Below are positions 1-8,717 of a stretch of 64,000 nt of DNA, in pieces; the first letter of the stretch is position 1; every line of letters starts with the position of its first letter. Position numbers and translations under genes: made by a program. The notes beneath the pieces are model-generated. The model did not search any database. It saw nothing but the letters and a program-made list of their open reading frames with translations, and was not told the DNA's origin. The stretch is from an uncultured Chlamydiaceae bacterium. GTDB lineage: Bacteria > Chlamydiota > Chlamydiia > Chlamydiales > Chlamydiaceae. The DNA is taken from positions 8,553-72,552 of the forward strand of contig CALGBW010000051.1 of NCBI GenBank assembly GCA_937884635.1. The letters run 5' to 3'.

Positions 1-727
1 TATAAGAAAAGAGAAACGAGAGTTCTGGGCTATGAAAAGCAATAGGCGAGAATAAAAAGTCCTCGGAGATCTCTTCTTCTAATAGATCTTGTAATCCATT
101 TTCGGCGTATAGATCTTCTCCATTAAACAGAATATGTAACCCTGGATTAAGGCAGACATACTTATGGATCTTTTTTTGTAGAAGATCAAAGTGAAAGGAA
201 AACCCAGGGAAGATATCCGCATCAGGAGTAAAACGAATTTCTGTTCCGTTAGGATCTTTTGTAGAGCCTTTTGTTTGTGAGACTAAAACACCTCTACAAA
301 ATTCAGCCTGACTGTATTTATGATCACGACAGGATCTTACGAAGAAATGTTGAGAAAGGGCATTGACTGCTTTAAGACCCACTCCATTCAGCCCTACGGA
401 GAAGAGAAAACTCTCTTGTGAATACTTAGCGCCTGTATTAATTTTAGATACACAATCAATGAGCTTTCCTAAAGGGATGCCCCTGCCATAATCACGTATG
501 ACAATATCTTGAGCATGCGCTGTAATTTCAATTCGTGTTCCATGCCCCATGACAAATTCATCAATGGCATTATCGACAACCTCTTTAAACAAAGTATAAA
601 TTCCATCGTCTTCGTGTGTCCCATCTCCTAACCGGCCTATGTACATGCCTGAGCGGAGGCGGATGTGTTCTAAGGATTCTAAGGAAACGATGTGAGATTC
701 TGTGTAATTAGGACTAGATTTTGGCAT
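1..727 (-). CDS. DNA topoisomerase IV / gyrase subunit B-like protein (CT661-like), partial
   Basis: N-terminal GHKL ATPase part of a type II topoisomerase B subunit; the gene runs off the left edge, so only about 242 residues are seen. The ATG is at 727 and the protein begins MPKSSPNYTESHIVSLE. Visible motifs are the Bergerat-fold N box (EVVDNAIDEF), DYGRGIPLG and the lid glycines GLNGVGLKAVNALS, all in the order of ParE/GyrB. In C. trachomatis this position is CT661, annotated gyrB_2/parE, one of two B-subunit genes. Together with its A subunit it would relax or decatenate DNA using ATP. It is divergent from the type III operon. The family is certain; parE versus second gyrB rests on gene order. 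Confidence 0.92.
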   Translation of the reverse strand, partial: MPKSSPNYTESHIVSLESLEHIRLRSGMYIGRLGDGTHEDDGIYTLFKEVVDNAIDEFVMGHGTRIEITAHAQDIVIRDYGRGIPLGKLIDCVSKINTGAKYSQESFLFSVGLNGVGLKAVNALSQHFFVRSCRDHKYSQAEFCRGVLVSQTKGSTKDPNGTEIRFTPDADIFPGFSFHFDLLQKKIHKYVCLNPGLHILFNGEDLYAENGLQDLLEEEISEDFLFSPIAFHSPELSFLFSY

Positions 728-1404
728 GAATAGAGGTTGTAGCTAGATCGTTTATTATGTTTTCTTTTTATCTCAATATACCTCATAACGGCAGCCTCCG
801 TCCAGAGGGTTGGAATACGGCTTCTGAGTTTGCCGCATCCAATCTACTTGGCGGGGCATTGCCGAGTTGGAGAGTGGCCGTAAGACTACATGCTGTCCTA
901 AGCTGGTGTAGCAGCCACGTTTGTATCCAAGAATCTCATTCCCTTTAGGAGTGAGAGTATGTCAATTCGATATAATGCTCTACGTATAAACTCAGGTTTA
1001 TTGATGGACTGTGATGTCATAGAGTATTATGATTCAGAATTGATTCGATAAAATGAACAAGATCTTTACTATTAGGGCAACTTTTTCTATGTCTTACAAA
1101 ACCTAATGAAACATTGCATGCCTAGTTGGATCACATGTATCAGTAATAGGACTGCATGTATTTTATGAAAGAGTCATTCTGTTTCTAGCAAAGGGTGACA
1201 GATTGATGAGAAAGAGTTTCTTTCTTTTAAAATACGTCGTAATTAGGGGAAATAGGGAGAGGTGTTCTCTTATGTTGGCAGAAGTTGAATTTTAAACTTC
1301 GTATTGGCATAACTCAGAATACGAGGTGGGGGAACTATCTCTAGAGAGGGTGAGAGAAAATCATTCTTCATAAATGATGTGGCTTTGATCTCGCAGGTGC
1401 TGTC
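728..1404. other. 677-bp gap without a recognisable gene (hemA position in C. trachomatis)
   Basis: No convincing coding sequence is seen on either strand. A 63-codon ORF at 757-948 has no recognisable features. The segment 780-960 contains short inverted repeats, including a 9-bp stem with one wobble pair (arms near 929-937 and 944-952), so it could be transcribed as structured RNA. The promoter of the type III operon must lie in the right part. In C. trachomatis hemA (CT662, glutamyl-tRNA reductase) sits between CT661 and CT663; I could not find its start or reading frame here. Confidence 0.5.
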
Positions 1405-1806
1405 ATGTTGGAGAAATTGATAAAAAATTTTGCTGCGTATATGGGAATGACTTCTTCGCTTGAATTGGATGCTGAGGGCGCCTACCTTCTGCCTTTAAGC
1501 GATCTTGCCAAGATTCGCATATTACAAAATGCTGATAATGACATTGTGCTACACGCTTTTCTTGGTGAATTGCCTGCGTCAGCAGATGTGAATAAAGTGT
1601 ATGCGCAAATGATGGTGGGAAATCTTTTTGGCCGGGAAACAGGAGGCGCCGCTTTGGGCTTAGACGCAGAAGGCCATATTGTAATGGTGCAAAGGATTCC
1701 AGGTGAATCTTCTGCCGAGGACTTTTCTCGCTATATGGAAAGGTTTATTAATTTTTCTGAAGCGTGGGTTGCAGATTTAGGGCTAGGGGAAGTTAAAGAG
1801 AGTTAG
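1405..1806 (+). CDS. scc4: Type III secretion chaperone / sigma66 regulator Scc4
   Basis: 133-residue acidic protein of the size and position of CT663. The C. trachomatis protein (Scc4) is known as a class I-type chaperone that with Scc1 handles CopN, and as a regulator that binds the sigma66 RNA polymerase. The sequence has the helix-strand pattern of small T3S chaperones (central segment MMVGNLFGRETGGAALGLDAEG). ATG at 1405 follows a short purine-rich ribosome-binding site (CAGG). It is the first gene of the plus-strand T3S operon and ends 21 bases before cdsD. Identification rests on gene order plus size and general character. Confidence 0.82.
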   Translation: MLEKLIKNFAAYMGMTSSLELDAEGAYLLPLSDLAKIRILQNADNDIVLHAFLGELPASADVNKVYAQMMVGNLFGRETGGAALGLDAEGHIVMVQRIPGESSAEDFSRYMERFINFSEAWVADLGLGEVKES

Positions 1807-1827
1807 TAGATAACGGGATGGGGGAAA

Positions 1828-4230
1828 ATGGTTGCGCGTTTAGTGGTAAGTAAGGGCCCGTTAGCAGGAACAATTCTTGATTTAGAAGGCGAGAAGTGGA
1901 CTATCGGCCGTGACGGAAACCTCAGTGAGATTCCTATAGCCGATGAAAAAATGGCCCCATCCCAAGCAGTTATTACACAGGAAAATGGTGTATTTTACAT
2001 TGTAAATAAGGATTCTGCGTATCCCATTTTACTGAACGGCAAAGAAATTTCAGATAAAACATCCTTGAAAGAGGGGGATGTTTTACGTATGGGAGCAAAT
2101 GAGTATACGTTTTCTCCTGAGGCTTTCCCTGATGGTGACAATGTATTTGATTTTAGCTTAGAAGATGATTTCGGAGAGGGGTTGTTTTCTTCACGGGGGG
2201 CTACACTACCTGCAGCAAATGAACAAGTAGAATCAGAGGCGGGAGGGGGGACTTCGTCTGGTTCTACATCGTCAGGAAATAGCCCTGAGAAGAAGCAGGG
2301 CGAGAAGCCTGTTTCAGATGAAGATTTGAAGCTGGCAGACAGTATATTAGCGTCCGCACAACAATCACCGCCAAGCGGTGACGTGAAAGCGATACAGGAG
2401 GAGCCTGTTCTTACTGATAAGGCTCCTAAACCAGAAGTACAATCGGAACCTGCCCCGGTTAATAAACCTGCAGAAGAACCTAAAAAACCACAACGAACAA
2501 TTATGGAAGAAAACGAGGCCTCATCTAATTCTAATCAGCAGCCATCTTCAAATATGGAGCCTGCGTCTCAAGGACCCGTATCTGAGAATGAATCTCCTGA
2601 GCAAACGAAAGAAGAAAGCAGCGCTCAGAATGAAGAATCTTCTCAGAAAGAGGATAACACTCCTGAAGTAGAAAGTAGTTCTGCTTCTGAGGAGGCGTCC
2701 GAGGAGCCCTCTGAGAGTTCTTCGGAGGATTCTTCTGAGGGAGAAAAACAAACAGGCGAAGAGAAGGCTGCTATGTTGGCGCCTTTTAATGTTCAAGATC
2801 TCTTTCGTTTTGACCAAGGTATTTTCCCAGCAGAGATTGATGATTTAGTTCAAAAAAGTGTTTCAGTAGACCTGTCCCAGCCTTCCCGGTTTGTATTAAA
2901 AGTTTTAGCTGGAGCTAATATTGGTGCAGAGTTTCATTTAGATACAGGAAAATCTTATATTCTTGGTTCAGATGCCTCAGAAGCAGATATTGTTTTCAAT
3001 GATTTGAGTGTATCCAAACAACACGCAAAAGTGATTGTCGGAAACGATGGCGCAATTATGCTCGAAGATTTGGGCAGTAAAAACGGCGTTATTGTTGAAG
3101 GGAAAAAAATTGAGAATAATTCTACGCTGAGTGCAAACCAGGTTGTTGCTCTAGGAACAACTCTTTTCCTCCTAGTAGATCATCTAGCTCCATCTGAAAC
3201 AATTGCTGCAGCCTTTGCTCCTGAAGACTATGGTTTGTTTGGTAGACCGCAGAATGCAGAGGAGGTCGCATATCAAGCTGAGGTTGAAGAAGAGGAGAAA
3301 CGTAAGCGAGCTACTCTCCCTGCGGGTTCTTTCATCTTAACCTTGTTTATTGGTGGCTTAGCTGTTCTATTTGGTATCGGTACAGCCTCTCTCTTCTCTG
3401 CTAAGGAAGTCATTCCTTTAGAGAATGTTGATGCGCGGGAAGATTTAGAAAGGATTTTGAAGGATTTTCCCTCTGTCCGATACACCTTTAATAAAAGCAA
3501 CGGCCAGCTATTTTTAATTGGGCATGTGAAAAACAGTATCGATAAAAGCGAGTTATTATACAAAGTTGACGCTTTATCGTTTGTTAAGTCTGTAGAGGAT
3601 AATGTTGTTGATGATGAAGCGATTTGGCAGGAGATGAATATCCTGTTGTCTAAGCGTCCTGAATTCAAAGGCATTAGCATGCAGTCACCAGAGCCAGGGG
3701 TGTTTGTGATTTCTGGGTACCTTAAAACAGAAGAACAAGCAGCATGTCTATCAGATTACTTAAATGTACACTTTAGTTTCCTCTCCTTATTAGAGAACAA
3801 GATTGTAGTAGAATCTCATATGTTGAAGGCCATTTCTGGGCATCTTTTACAATCTGGTTTTGCGAATATTCATGTTGGTTTTGTCAATGGAGAGGTAGTA
3901 CTAACCGGGTATGTAAATAACGGTGAGGCAAGTAAATTCCGCGGAGTGGTAGAAGAGCTATCCGTTATGCCAGGTGTGCGGTTAGTGAAAAACTTTGTTG
4001 TTCTTCTTCCTGCTGAGGAGGGTATCGTGGATTTAAACATGCGGTATCCAGGGCGTTATCGAGTAACCGGATGTTCCAAATACGGTGACGTTAGTATTAA
4101 TGTGGCTGTGAATGGCCGCATCCTAACACGTGGAGATATCATCGATGGAATGAAGGTAACTAGCATCCAACCGCACTGTATCTTTTTAGAGAAGGAAGGG
4201 TTGAAATATAAAATAGAGTACAATAAATAG
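1828..4230 (+). CDS. cdsD: Type III secretion inner-membrane ring protein CdsD (FHA, BON-like)
   Basis: 800-residue basal-body protein (SctD family, CT664). Residues about 1-105 form a degenerate FHA domain. About 115-310 is an extended Ser/Glu/Pro-rich acidic linker. About 355-455 is a classical FHA domain with GSDASEADIVF, SKQHAKV and LGSKNGV, expected to bind phosphothreonine and consistent with the kinase gene downstream. A membrane segment (FILTLFIGGLAVLFGIG) lies near residue 500. The rest is periplasmic with BON-like repeats, as in the chlamydial protein. It spans the inner membrane and forms the outer of the two inner rings. The long acidic linker is where length would vary between species. 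Confidence 0.95.
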   Translation: MVARLVVSKGPLAGTILDLEGEKWTIGRDGNLSEIPIADEKMAPSQAVITQENGVFYIVNKDSAYPILLNGKEISDKTSLKEGDVLRMGANEYTFSPEAFPDGDNVFDFSLEDDFGEGLFSSRGATLPAANEQVESEAGGGTSSGSTSSGNSPEKKQGEKPVSDEDLKLADSILASAQQSPPSGDVKAIQEEPVLTDKAPKPEVQSEPAPVNKPAEEPKKPQRTIMEENEASSNSNQQPSSNMEPASQGPVSENESPEQTKEESSAQNEESSQKEDNTPEVESSSASEEASEEPSESSSEDSSEGEKQTGEEKAAMLAPFNVQDLFRFDQGIFPAEIDDLVQKSVSVDLSQPSRFVLKVLAGANIGAEFHLDTGKSYILGSDASEADIVFNDLSVSKQHAKVIVGNDGAIMLEDLGSKNGVIVEGKKIENNSTLSANQVVALGTTLFLLVDHLAPSETIAAAFAPEDYGLFGRPQNAEEVAYQAEVEEEEKRKRATLPAGSFILTLFIGGLAVLFGIGTASLFSAKEVIPLENVDAREDLERILKDFPSVRYTFNKSNGQLFLIGHVKNSIDKSELLYKVDALSFVKSVEDNVVDDEAIWQEMNILLSKRPEFKGISMQSPEPGVFVISGYLKTEEQAACLSDYLNVHFSFLSLLENKIVVESHMLKAISGHLLQSGFANIHVGFVNGEVVLTGYVNNGEASKFRGVVEELSVMPGVRLVKNFVVLLPAEEGIVDLNMRYPGRYRVTGCSKYGDVSINVAVNGRILTRGDIIDGMKVTSIQPHCIFLEKEGLKYKIEYNK

Positions 4231-4277
4231 CTGATTTTACGATTTACTTAATTCTTTTATCTTTAGGAAGAACACCT

Positions 4278-4529
4278 ATGTTTAATATGGAAAAAGCTGG
4301 CGCTAAAGAAGAACAAGCTTCTCGCCCGTTATTTGATCTAGAAAAAGATATGCAAGATCTTGGCTGTGCACAAGAGATGAAAAACAGTGTGCAAGATAAG
4401 ATCCAATCACTAACAGCTTCTCTCAGAGAAGGGGCAGATAAGCGATCATTTGAACAACAACAGACATTATTAGCAGGATATCTTGCCCTTCAGAAGGTTC
4501 TTGGGCGTATCAACCGCAAAATGGTGTAA
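4278..4529 (+). CDS. cdsE: Type III needle co-chaperone CdsE (CT665-like)
   Basis: 83-residue helical, charged protein with heptad character (EMKNSVQDKIQSLTASLREG). It lies directly upstream of the needle gene, where C. trachomatis has CT665. That protein pairs with CdsG to chaperone the needle subunit CdsF. The ATG at 4278 has AGGAAG upstream at 4257-4262. No membrane segment or catalytic motif is visible, as expected for a small cytosolic chaperone. Function is assigned from position, size and helical make-up. Confidence 0.82.
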   Translation: MFNMEKAGAKEEQASRPLFDLEKDMQDLGCAQEMKNSVQDKIQSLTASLREGADKRSFEQQQTLLAGYLALQKVLGRINRKMV

Positions 4530-4553
4530 TAAGAATAGGTAAGGGGAGTATCT

Positions 4554-4808
4554 ATGAATACTACTGGGAGCTGCTCAGCATTTAATTTTAATGAAATGCT
4601 TAACGGCGTATGTAAATACGTTCAGGGAGTACAACAGTATTTGACCGAATTAGAGACATCAACGCAAGGTACAGTTGATTTGGGAACGATGTTTAATTTG
4701 CAGTTCCGTATGCAAATCTTGTCTCAATACATGGAGTCTGTATCCAACATCTTGACAGCGGTTAACACTGAAATGATCACAATGGCACGAGCTATTAAGG
4801 GAAGTTAA
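4554..4808 (+). CDS. cdsF: Type III secretion needle subunit CdsF
   Basis: 84 residues, the usual size of a needle protein (SctF family, CT666). The helical hairpin is evident, with the second helix MQILSQYMESVSNILTAVNT close to the conserved C-terminal needle helix. It contains cysteines (CSAF, CKY), a known trait of the chlamydial needle. It would polymerise into the extracellular needle after export through CdsC. It sits between its two putative chaperones, CdsE and CdsG. A clear GGGGAG ribosome-binding site precedes the ATG at 4554. Confidence 0.92.
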   Translation: MNTTGSCSAFNFNEMLNGVCKYVQGVQQYLTELETSTQGTVDLGTMFNLQFRMQILSQYMESVSNILTAVNTEMITMARAIKGS

Positions 4809-4826
4809 TAAATTAAGAGAAGGATC

Positions 4827-5276
4827 ATGGCGGATTTGGATGTATTTAAGGCAGATTTTGCTTTGTTGTTTGAAGCAGGAATGCTAGCGATTAAACAAGG
4901 GGATGAAGACAGCGCGCGTAAGTTGTTCTTGTCTCTAGAGGTATTGAATCCAGAGCATTACGGATGTGAAATGGGCTTAGCCCTGATTGACTTGCACAAG
5001 ATGGAGATTTTTTCTGCAGAAGAGCGTTTGCAGGCTTTGGCAGAGAAAGAGCCAGATAACTGGAGTATTAAGTCATTCTTATCCCTTACACATATGATGA
5101 TTGTTCTGCATCAGGGAAGCTCATTAGAAGTGCGCAGGGAAAGCCTAGAGAGGTGTTTACAGTTATCCGAGCAGGTGTTAGAGAATTGCGAAGTAGAATC
5201 TACACGTGTTTTAGCACAGTCTGTTTTGGATTGGCATGATTCCTTAGTTGTAAAAAGCGCTGGTCCTTTAGGTTAA
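4827..5276 (+). CDS. cdsG: Type III needle chaperone CdsG (TPR-like)
   Basis: 149-residue helical protein with TPR-like repeats (AGMLAIKQGDEDSARKLF, then AEERLQALAEKEPDNW), typical of class III chaperones of the YscG/PscG type. It corresponds to CT667, partner of CdsE in holding unpolymerised CdsF in the cytosol. AGAAGG precedes the ATG at 4827 with good spacing. The gene is 18 bases after cdsF. Confidence 0.88.
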   Translation: MADLDVFKADFALLFEAGMLAIKQGDEDSARKLFLSLEVLNPEHYGCEMGLALIDLHKMEIFSAEERLQALAEKEPDNWSIKSFLSLTHMMIVLHQGSSLEVRRESLERCLQLSEQVLENCEVESTRVLAQSVLDWHDSLVVKSAGPLG

Positions 5277-5334
5277 TGGTAGCGCCTTTCTAGCGAAACC
5301 CCGGTGGTCGGGTAAATAACGAGTGGTAGTCTTT

Positions 5335-6009
5335 ATGATCGATTCATTGCATCTTTTCCCTAACTTTGATGAAGAGCAGGGAGTTTCTTCTAAACCTGAG
5401 TTTGGAAAAACTCCTTCGTTACATGAGTTGAATAAAGACGTCCCCGTTTTTTCTTTAGGTGGTTCTCGTAGTTCTATGACAGAACAGGTACAAAGTGCCC
5501 GCCCTAATCCTATGGACATGATGCAGGATAGAAATGCAAATCTTGTTGATCCTGAGGTGCAAGAAGAGTTGCGCTCAGAAGAGCTTGAGGAGCAAATCAA
5601 TAATCTCAAAGCCCGTTTGTGGGAAGCACAAACGATTATTGAGAGTCATGATCCAGCAAAATTAGCAGAAGAGCATTTACAGGCGTTCGGTGTGATTATA
5701 GACCTTGTGAATAAGGATCTCCACACCATTGCAGAGCAAACCCAGCAGCAGCTAGGCGAGAAGAAGCAGGATTCGGAAGAGAAGTCTGTTACTCGTCGTG
5801 TCATTGATTGGGTTTCCTCAGGGGAAGAAATACTCAACCGAGCTTTGCTGTATTTTTCAGACCGAGATGGAAAGCAAGAGAGCTTAGTCGATTTCTTAAA
5901 AGTGCAGTATGCCGTACAGCGAGCTACGCAAAGAGCAGAACTGTTCTCTAGTATTGTCAGTACTACAGTTAGTAGCGTGAAGACAATTATGACAACGCAA
6001 TTGGGATAA
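5335..6009 (+). CDS. CT668-like type III secretion operon protein of unknown function
   Basis: 224-residue protein starting MIDSLHLFPNFDEEQG. I chose the ATG at 5335 over an upstream GTG at 5323 because that start matches the N-terminus I recall for the chlamydial family. The N-terminal third is Pro/Ser-rich and probably disordered. The middle (about 75-150) is a charged coiled coil (QEELRSEELEEQINNLKARL). The end is helical and Thr/Ser-rich. No enzyme motif is visible. It is fixed in the operon between the needle chaperone and the ATPase, 1 base before cdsN, which suggests a role in the export apparatus. I do not assign a specific role. Confidence 0.85.
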   Translation: MIDSLHLFPNFDEEQGVSSKPEFGKTPSLHELNKDVPVFSLGGSRSSMTEQVQSARPNPMDMMQDRNANLVDPEVQEELRSEELEEQINNLKARLWEAQTIIESHDPAKLAEEHLQAFGVIIDLVNKDLHTIAEQTQQQLGEKKQDSEEKSVTRRVIDWVSSGEEILNRALLYFSDRDGKQESLVDFLKVQYAVQRATQRAELFSSIVSTTVSSVKTIMTTQLG

Positions 6010-6010
6010 C

Positions 6011-7339
6011 ATGGAAGGATTAACAACAGAATTTGACTCCCTCATGTCGGAGTTAAGCGATGTGCACCTAACAACAGTAGTTGGGCGCATCGTAGAAGTC
6101 GTAGGGATGTTAATCAAAGCTGTGGTTCCCAATGTCCGAGTGGGAGAGGTGTGCTTAGTTAAGCGTGAAGGTATGGAGCCCCTTGTTACAGAGGTAGCCG
6201 GATTTACGCAAAACTATGCTTTGCTCTCTCCTCTAGGAGAGATGACTGGGGTCAGCCCTTCTTCTGAAGTGATTCCCACTCGTATGCCGCTGCATATTCG
6301 TGCAGGACAGGGATTACTAGGTCGTGTTTTGAATGGATTAGGTGAGCCCTTGGATTTTGAAACCAAAGGCCCTTTGCAGGATGTGAATGAGACCTATCCG
6401 ATTTTCCGTGCTCCTCCAGACCCGTTACATCGTGGTAAGCTACGTACGATTTTATCAACAGGCGTACGTTGTATTGACGGGATGCTTACAGTTGCTCGTG
6501 GACAACGAATTGGGATTTTCGCGGGAGCTGGGGTTGGAAAATCTTCCTTACTCGGTATGATTGCCCGAAATGCAGAAGAAGCAGATGTGAACGTCATTGC
6601 CTTGATTGGAGAACGGGGACGTGAGGTCCGTGAATTCATAGAGGGAGATTTAGGAGAAGAAGGGCTCAAGCGATCTGTGATTGTTGTATCTACATCCGAT
6701 CAATCTTCACAGCTGCGATTGAATGCCGCCTATGTTGGAACAGCAATTGCTGAATACTTCCGAGATCAGGGTAAGACAGTTATTTTGATGATGGACTCGG
6801 TCACGCGTTTTGCTCGAGCTTTGCGAGAAGTAGGATTGGCAGCTGGTGAGCCTCCAGCCAGGGCAGGATATACGCCATCAGTGTTCTCTACGTTACCCAA
6901 GCTCTTAGAACGAGCGGGGGCTTCTGATAAGGGAACGATTACAGCTTTTTATACTGTGTTAGTAGCCGGTGATGACATGAATGAGCCGGTAGCAGACGAG
7001 GTGAAATCCATTTTGGATGGGCATATTGTCTTGTCAAATGCTTTAGCACAAGCGTACCATTACCCTGCCATCGATGTATTAGCATCGATTAGTCGTTTGT
7101 TAACAGCTATTGTACCTGAAGAGCAGCGGCGGATTATAGGAAAGGCAAGAGAGGTTTTGGCAAAATACAAAGCTAACGAAATGTTAATTCGTATTGGTGA
7201 GTATCGCCGTGGTTCTGACCGTGAGGTGGATTTTGCTATTGATCATATTGATAAGTTAAACCGATTCTTAAAGCAGGATATTCATGAAAAAACAAACTAT
7301 GAAGAAGCTGCACAACAACTGCGCGCAATTTTCCGATAA
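6011..7339 (+). CDS. cdsN: Type III secretion ATPase CdsN
   Basis: 442-residue hexameric ATPase (SctN family, CT669) related to F1-beta and FliI. Walker A is GAGVGKSS (about residue 172), followed by the Glu-rich GERGREVREF and Walker B VILMMDSVTRFARA. The arginine-rich end (EYRRGSDREVDFAID) is typical of the C-terminal domain that docks chaperones and stalk proteins. It unfolds and releases effector-chaperone complexes at the base of the injectisome. Stalk protein CdsO is encoded next. Length is normal for the family. Confidence 0.97.
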   Translation: MEGLTTEFDSLMSELSDVHLTTVVGRIVEVVGMLIKAVVPNVRVGEVCLVKREGMEPLVTEVAGFTQNYALLSPLGEMTGVSPSSEVIPTRMPLHIRAGQGLLGRVLNGLGEPLDFETKGPLQDVNETYPIFRAPPDPLHRGKLRTILSTGVRCIDGMLTVARGQRIGIFAGAGVGKSSLLGMIARNAEEADVNVIALIGERGREVREFIEGDLGEEGLKRSVIVVSTSDQSSQLRLNAAYVGTAIAEYFRDQGKTVILMMDSVTRFARALREVGLAAGEPPARAGYTPSVFSTLPKLLERAGASDKGTITAFYTVLVAGDDMNEPVADEVKSILDGHIVLSNALAQAYHYPAIDVLASISRLLTAIVPEEQRRIIGKAREVLAKYKANEMLIRIGEYRRGSDREVDFAIDHIDKLNRFLKQDIHEKTNYEEAAQQLRAIFR

Positions 7340-7363
7340 TTAATATAAAAATAGAGTAAGTTA

Positions 7364-7870
7364 GTGGCGAAATATCCTCTAGAGCCTGTTCTGGCGATCA
7401 AGAAAGATCGTGTAGATCGGGCAGAGAAGGTGGTTAAAGAGAAAAGACGTCTTTTAGAGTTAGAACAGGAGAAATTACGAGAAAAAGAAGCTGCTCGTGA
7501 TAAGGTGAAAAATCACTATATGAGCAAAATTCAACAGCTACGCGAGTTGTTAGATGAAGGGACAACAAGTGACACGGTTTTACAAATGAAATCGTATCTT
7601 AAAGTTGTAGCTTTACAGCTGACAGAAGAAGAAGAAAAGGTCCGTAAGCAAGCAGAGAATGTTTTAGCAGCTTCAAGAGAGGTAGAGAAGGCAGAGATTG
7701 AGTTAGCCAAGCGACGGAAAGAAGAAGAGAAAACCCGGCTGCATAAAGAAGAATGGATGAAAGAAGCTTTGAAAGAAGAAGCTCGTGCTGAAGAAAAAGA
7801 ACAAGATGAAATGGGGCAGTTGCTGCATCAATTACGCAAGCAAAAACAACGAGAATCGGGGGAGAGTTAG
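7364..7870 (+). CDS. cdsO: Type III secretion stalk protein CdsO (YscO/FliJ-like)
   Basis: 168 residues, nearly all one charged helix (KVVKEKRRLLELEQEKLREK onward), as in the YscO/FliJ coiled-coil family that inserts into the ATPase ring. It corresponds to CT670. Translation is taken from GTG at 7364, 24 bases after cdsN; no ATG fits as well. It would couple CdsN to the export gate, probably binding chaperones as well. The C-terminus is rich in Gln, Arg and Glu. Confidence 0.9.
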   Translation: MAKYPLEPVLAIKKDRVDRAEKVVKEKRRLLELEQEKLREKEAARDKVKNHYMSKIQQLRELLDEGTTSDTVLQMKSYLKVVALQLTEEEEKVRKQAENVLAASREVEKAEIELAKRRKEEEKTRLHKEEWMKEALKEEARAEEKEQDEMGQLLHQLRKQKQRESGES

Positions 7871-7873
7871 TTT

Positions 7874-8707
7874 ATGGAATTAAATAAAACGTCAGAGTCT
7901 TTGTTCAGCATGAAAGCAGATAATCGTGTTGAGCATCATCATGAGCCACAGCCTAAAGATCAGCGAGAAGTAAAGACTTTTGTTTTAGAAAATAAACCGA
8001 ATCGTACAGAACCACGTCGAGGCTCTTCTTTACAGTCTAAAGAGCGTCGTGATGGTCGCGCGAGCGACAGCCGTGAGACAAAGGCTCCTGTATCCTCAAA
8101 AAGAAATCATGATGATATGGATAAAGACTCTGGAGCACATGTTTCCGATCAAGCTGTAGCAAGCGTAAATGTCCATTCTATGTTTTCTGATGTTGTTCTA
8201 TCTGTAGAATCAGGTGTTGCTCTTTCAGGTGCTGATTTACAATGGGTCGAAGAGCTGATTCTTTCTACGGTAGAGTCCATGTTAATTTCAGATGTGAATG
8301 GACAGCAACTTGTAGAGGTAGTTTTAGATAATAGCAATTTAGTTCCGGAGCCATTTTGTGGTGTAAATTTAACATTAGTACAAAATGGGTCGGACATTTC
8401 TGTCTCTTTTTCTAATTTCTTAGATCAAGGTCAATTGGCAGATGCTTTAGGACTGGTCATGGCCAATCCGCAAAACTTAGCTGATTTGGTTGGGTCTCTA
8501 CGCAACCACCACTTGTTCTTGAAAGAACTCTCTATCGGGACTAATGTTGTACAGTTGCCTAAAATAGAAGAAGTCCAGTCTCCGTTTCATATGATCGCTG
8601 CAGCTATTCGTAATCAAGATCATGAACAGGATCAAGAAGGGAAGCGAGATTCTCAAGATCAACAACAAGAACAGGGCTCATTCGCTCAAGATAACGTAGA
8701 AGTGTAA
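7874..8707 (+). CDS. cdsP: Type III secretion needle-length / substrate-switch protein CdsP
   Basis: 277-residue protein at the CT671 position. The N-terminal 95 residues are hydrophilic and basic, and look disordered. Residues about 100-235 form a compact domain (VESGVALSGADLQWVEELIL onward) resembling the T3S4 domain of YscP/FliK proteins. The Gln/Asp/Glu-rich tail is disordered. In other systems such proteins measure needle length and switch substrate class. Only 3 bases separate it from cdsO. The sequence is poorly conserved in the family, so the name is positional. Confidence 0.8.
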   Translation: MELNKTSESLFSMKADNRVEHHHEPQPKDQREVKTFVLENKPNRTEPRRGSSLQSKERRDGRASDSRETKAPVSSKRNHDDMDKDSGAHVSDQAVASVNVHSMFSDVVLSVESGVALSGADLQWVEELILSTVESMLISDVNGQQLVEVVLDNSNLVPEPFCGVNLTLVQNGSDISVSFSNFLDQGQLADALGLVMANPQNLADLVGSLRNHHLFLKELSIGTNVVQLPKIEEVQSPFHMIAAAIRNQDHEQDQEGKRDSQDQQQEQGSFAQDNVEV

Positions 8708-8717
8708 GGAACTCTTT

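Noticed and set aside
757..948. 63-codon plus-strand ORF in the hemA gap
   Set aside because: No ribosome-binding site, odd composition and it runs through predicted stems; more likely non-coding.
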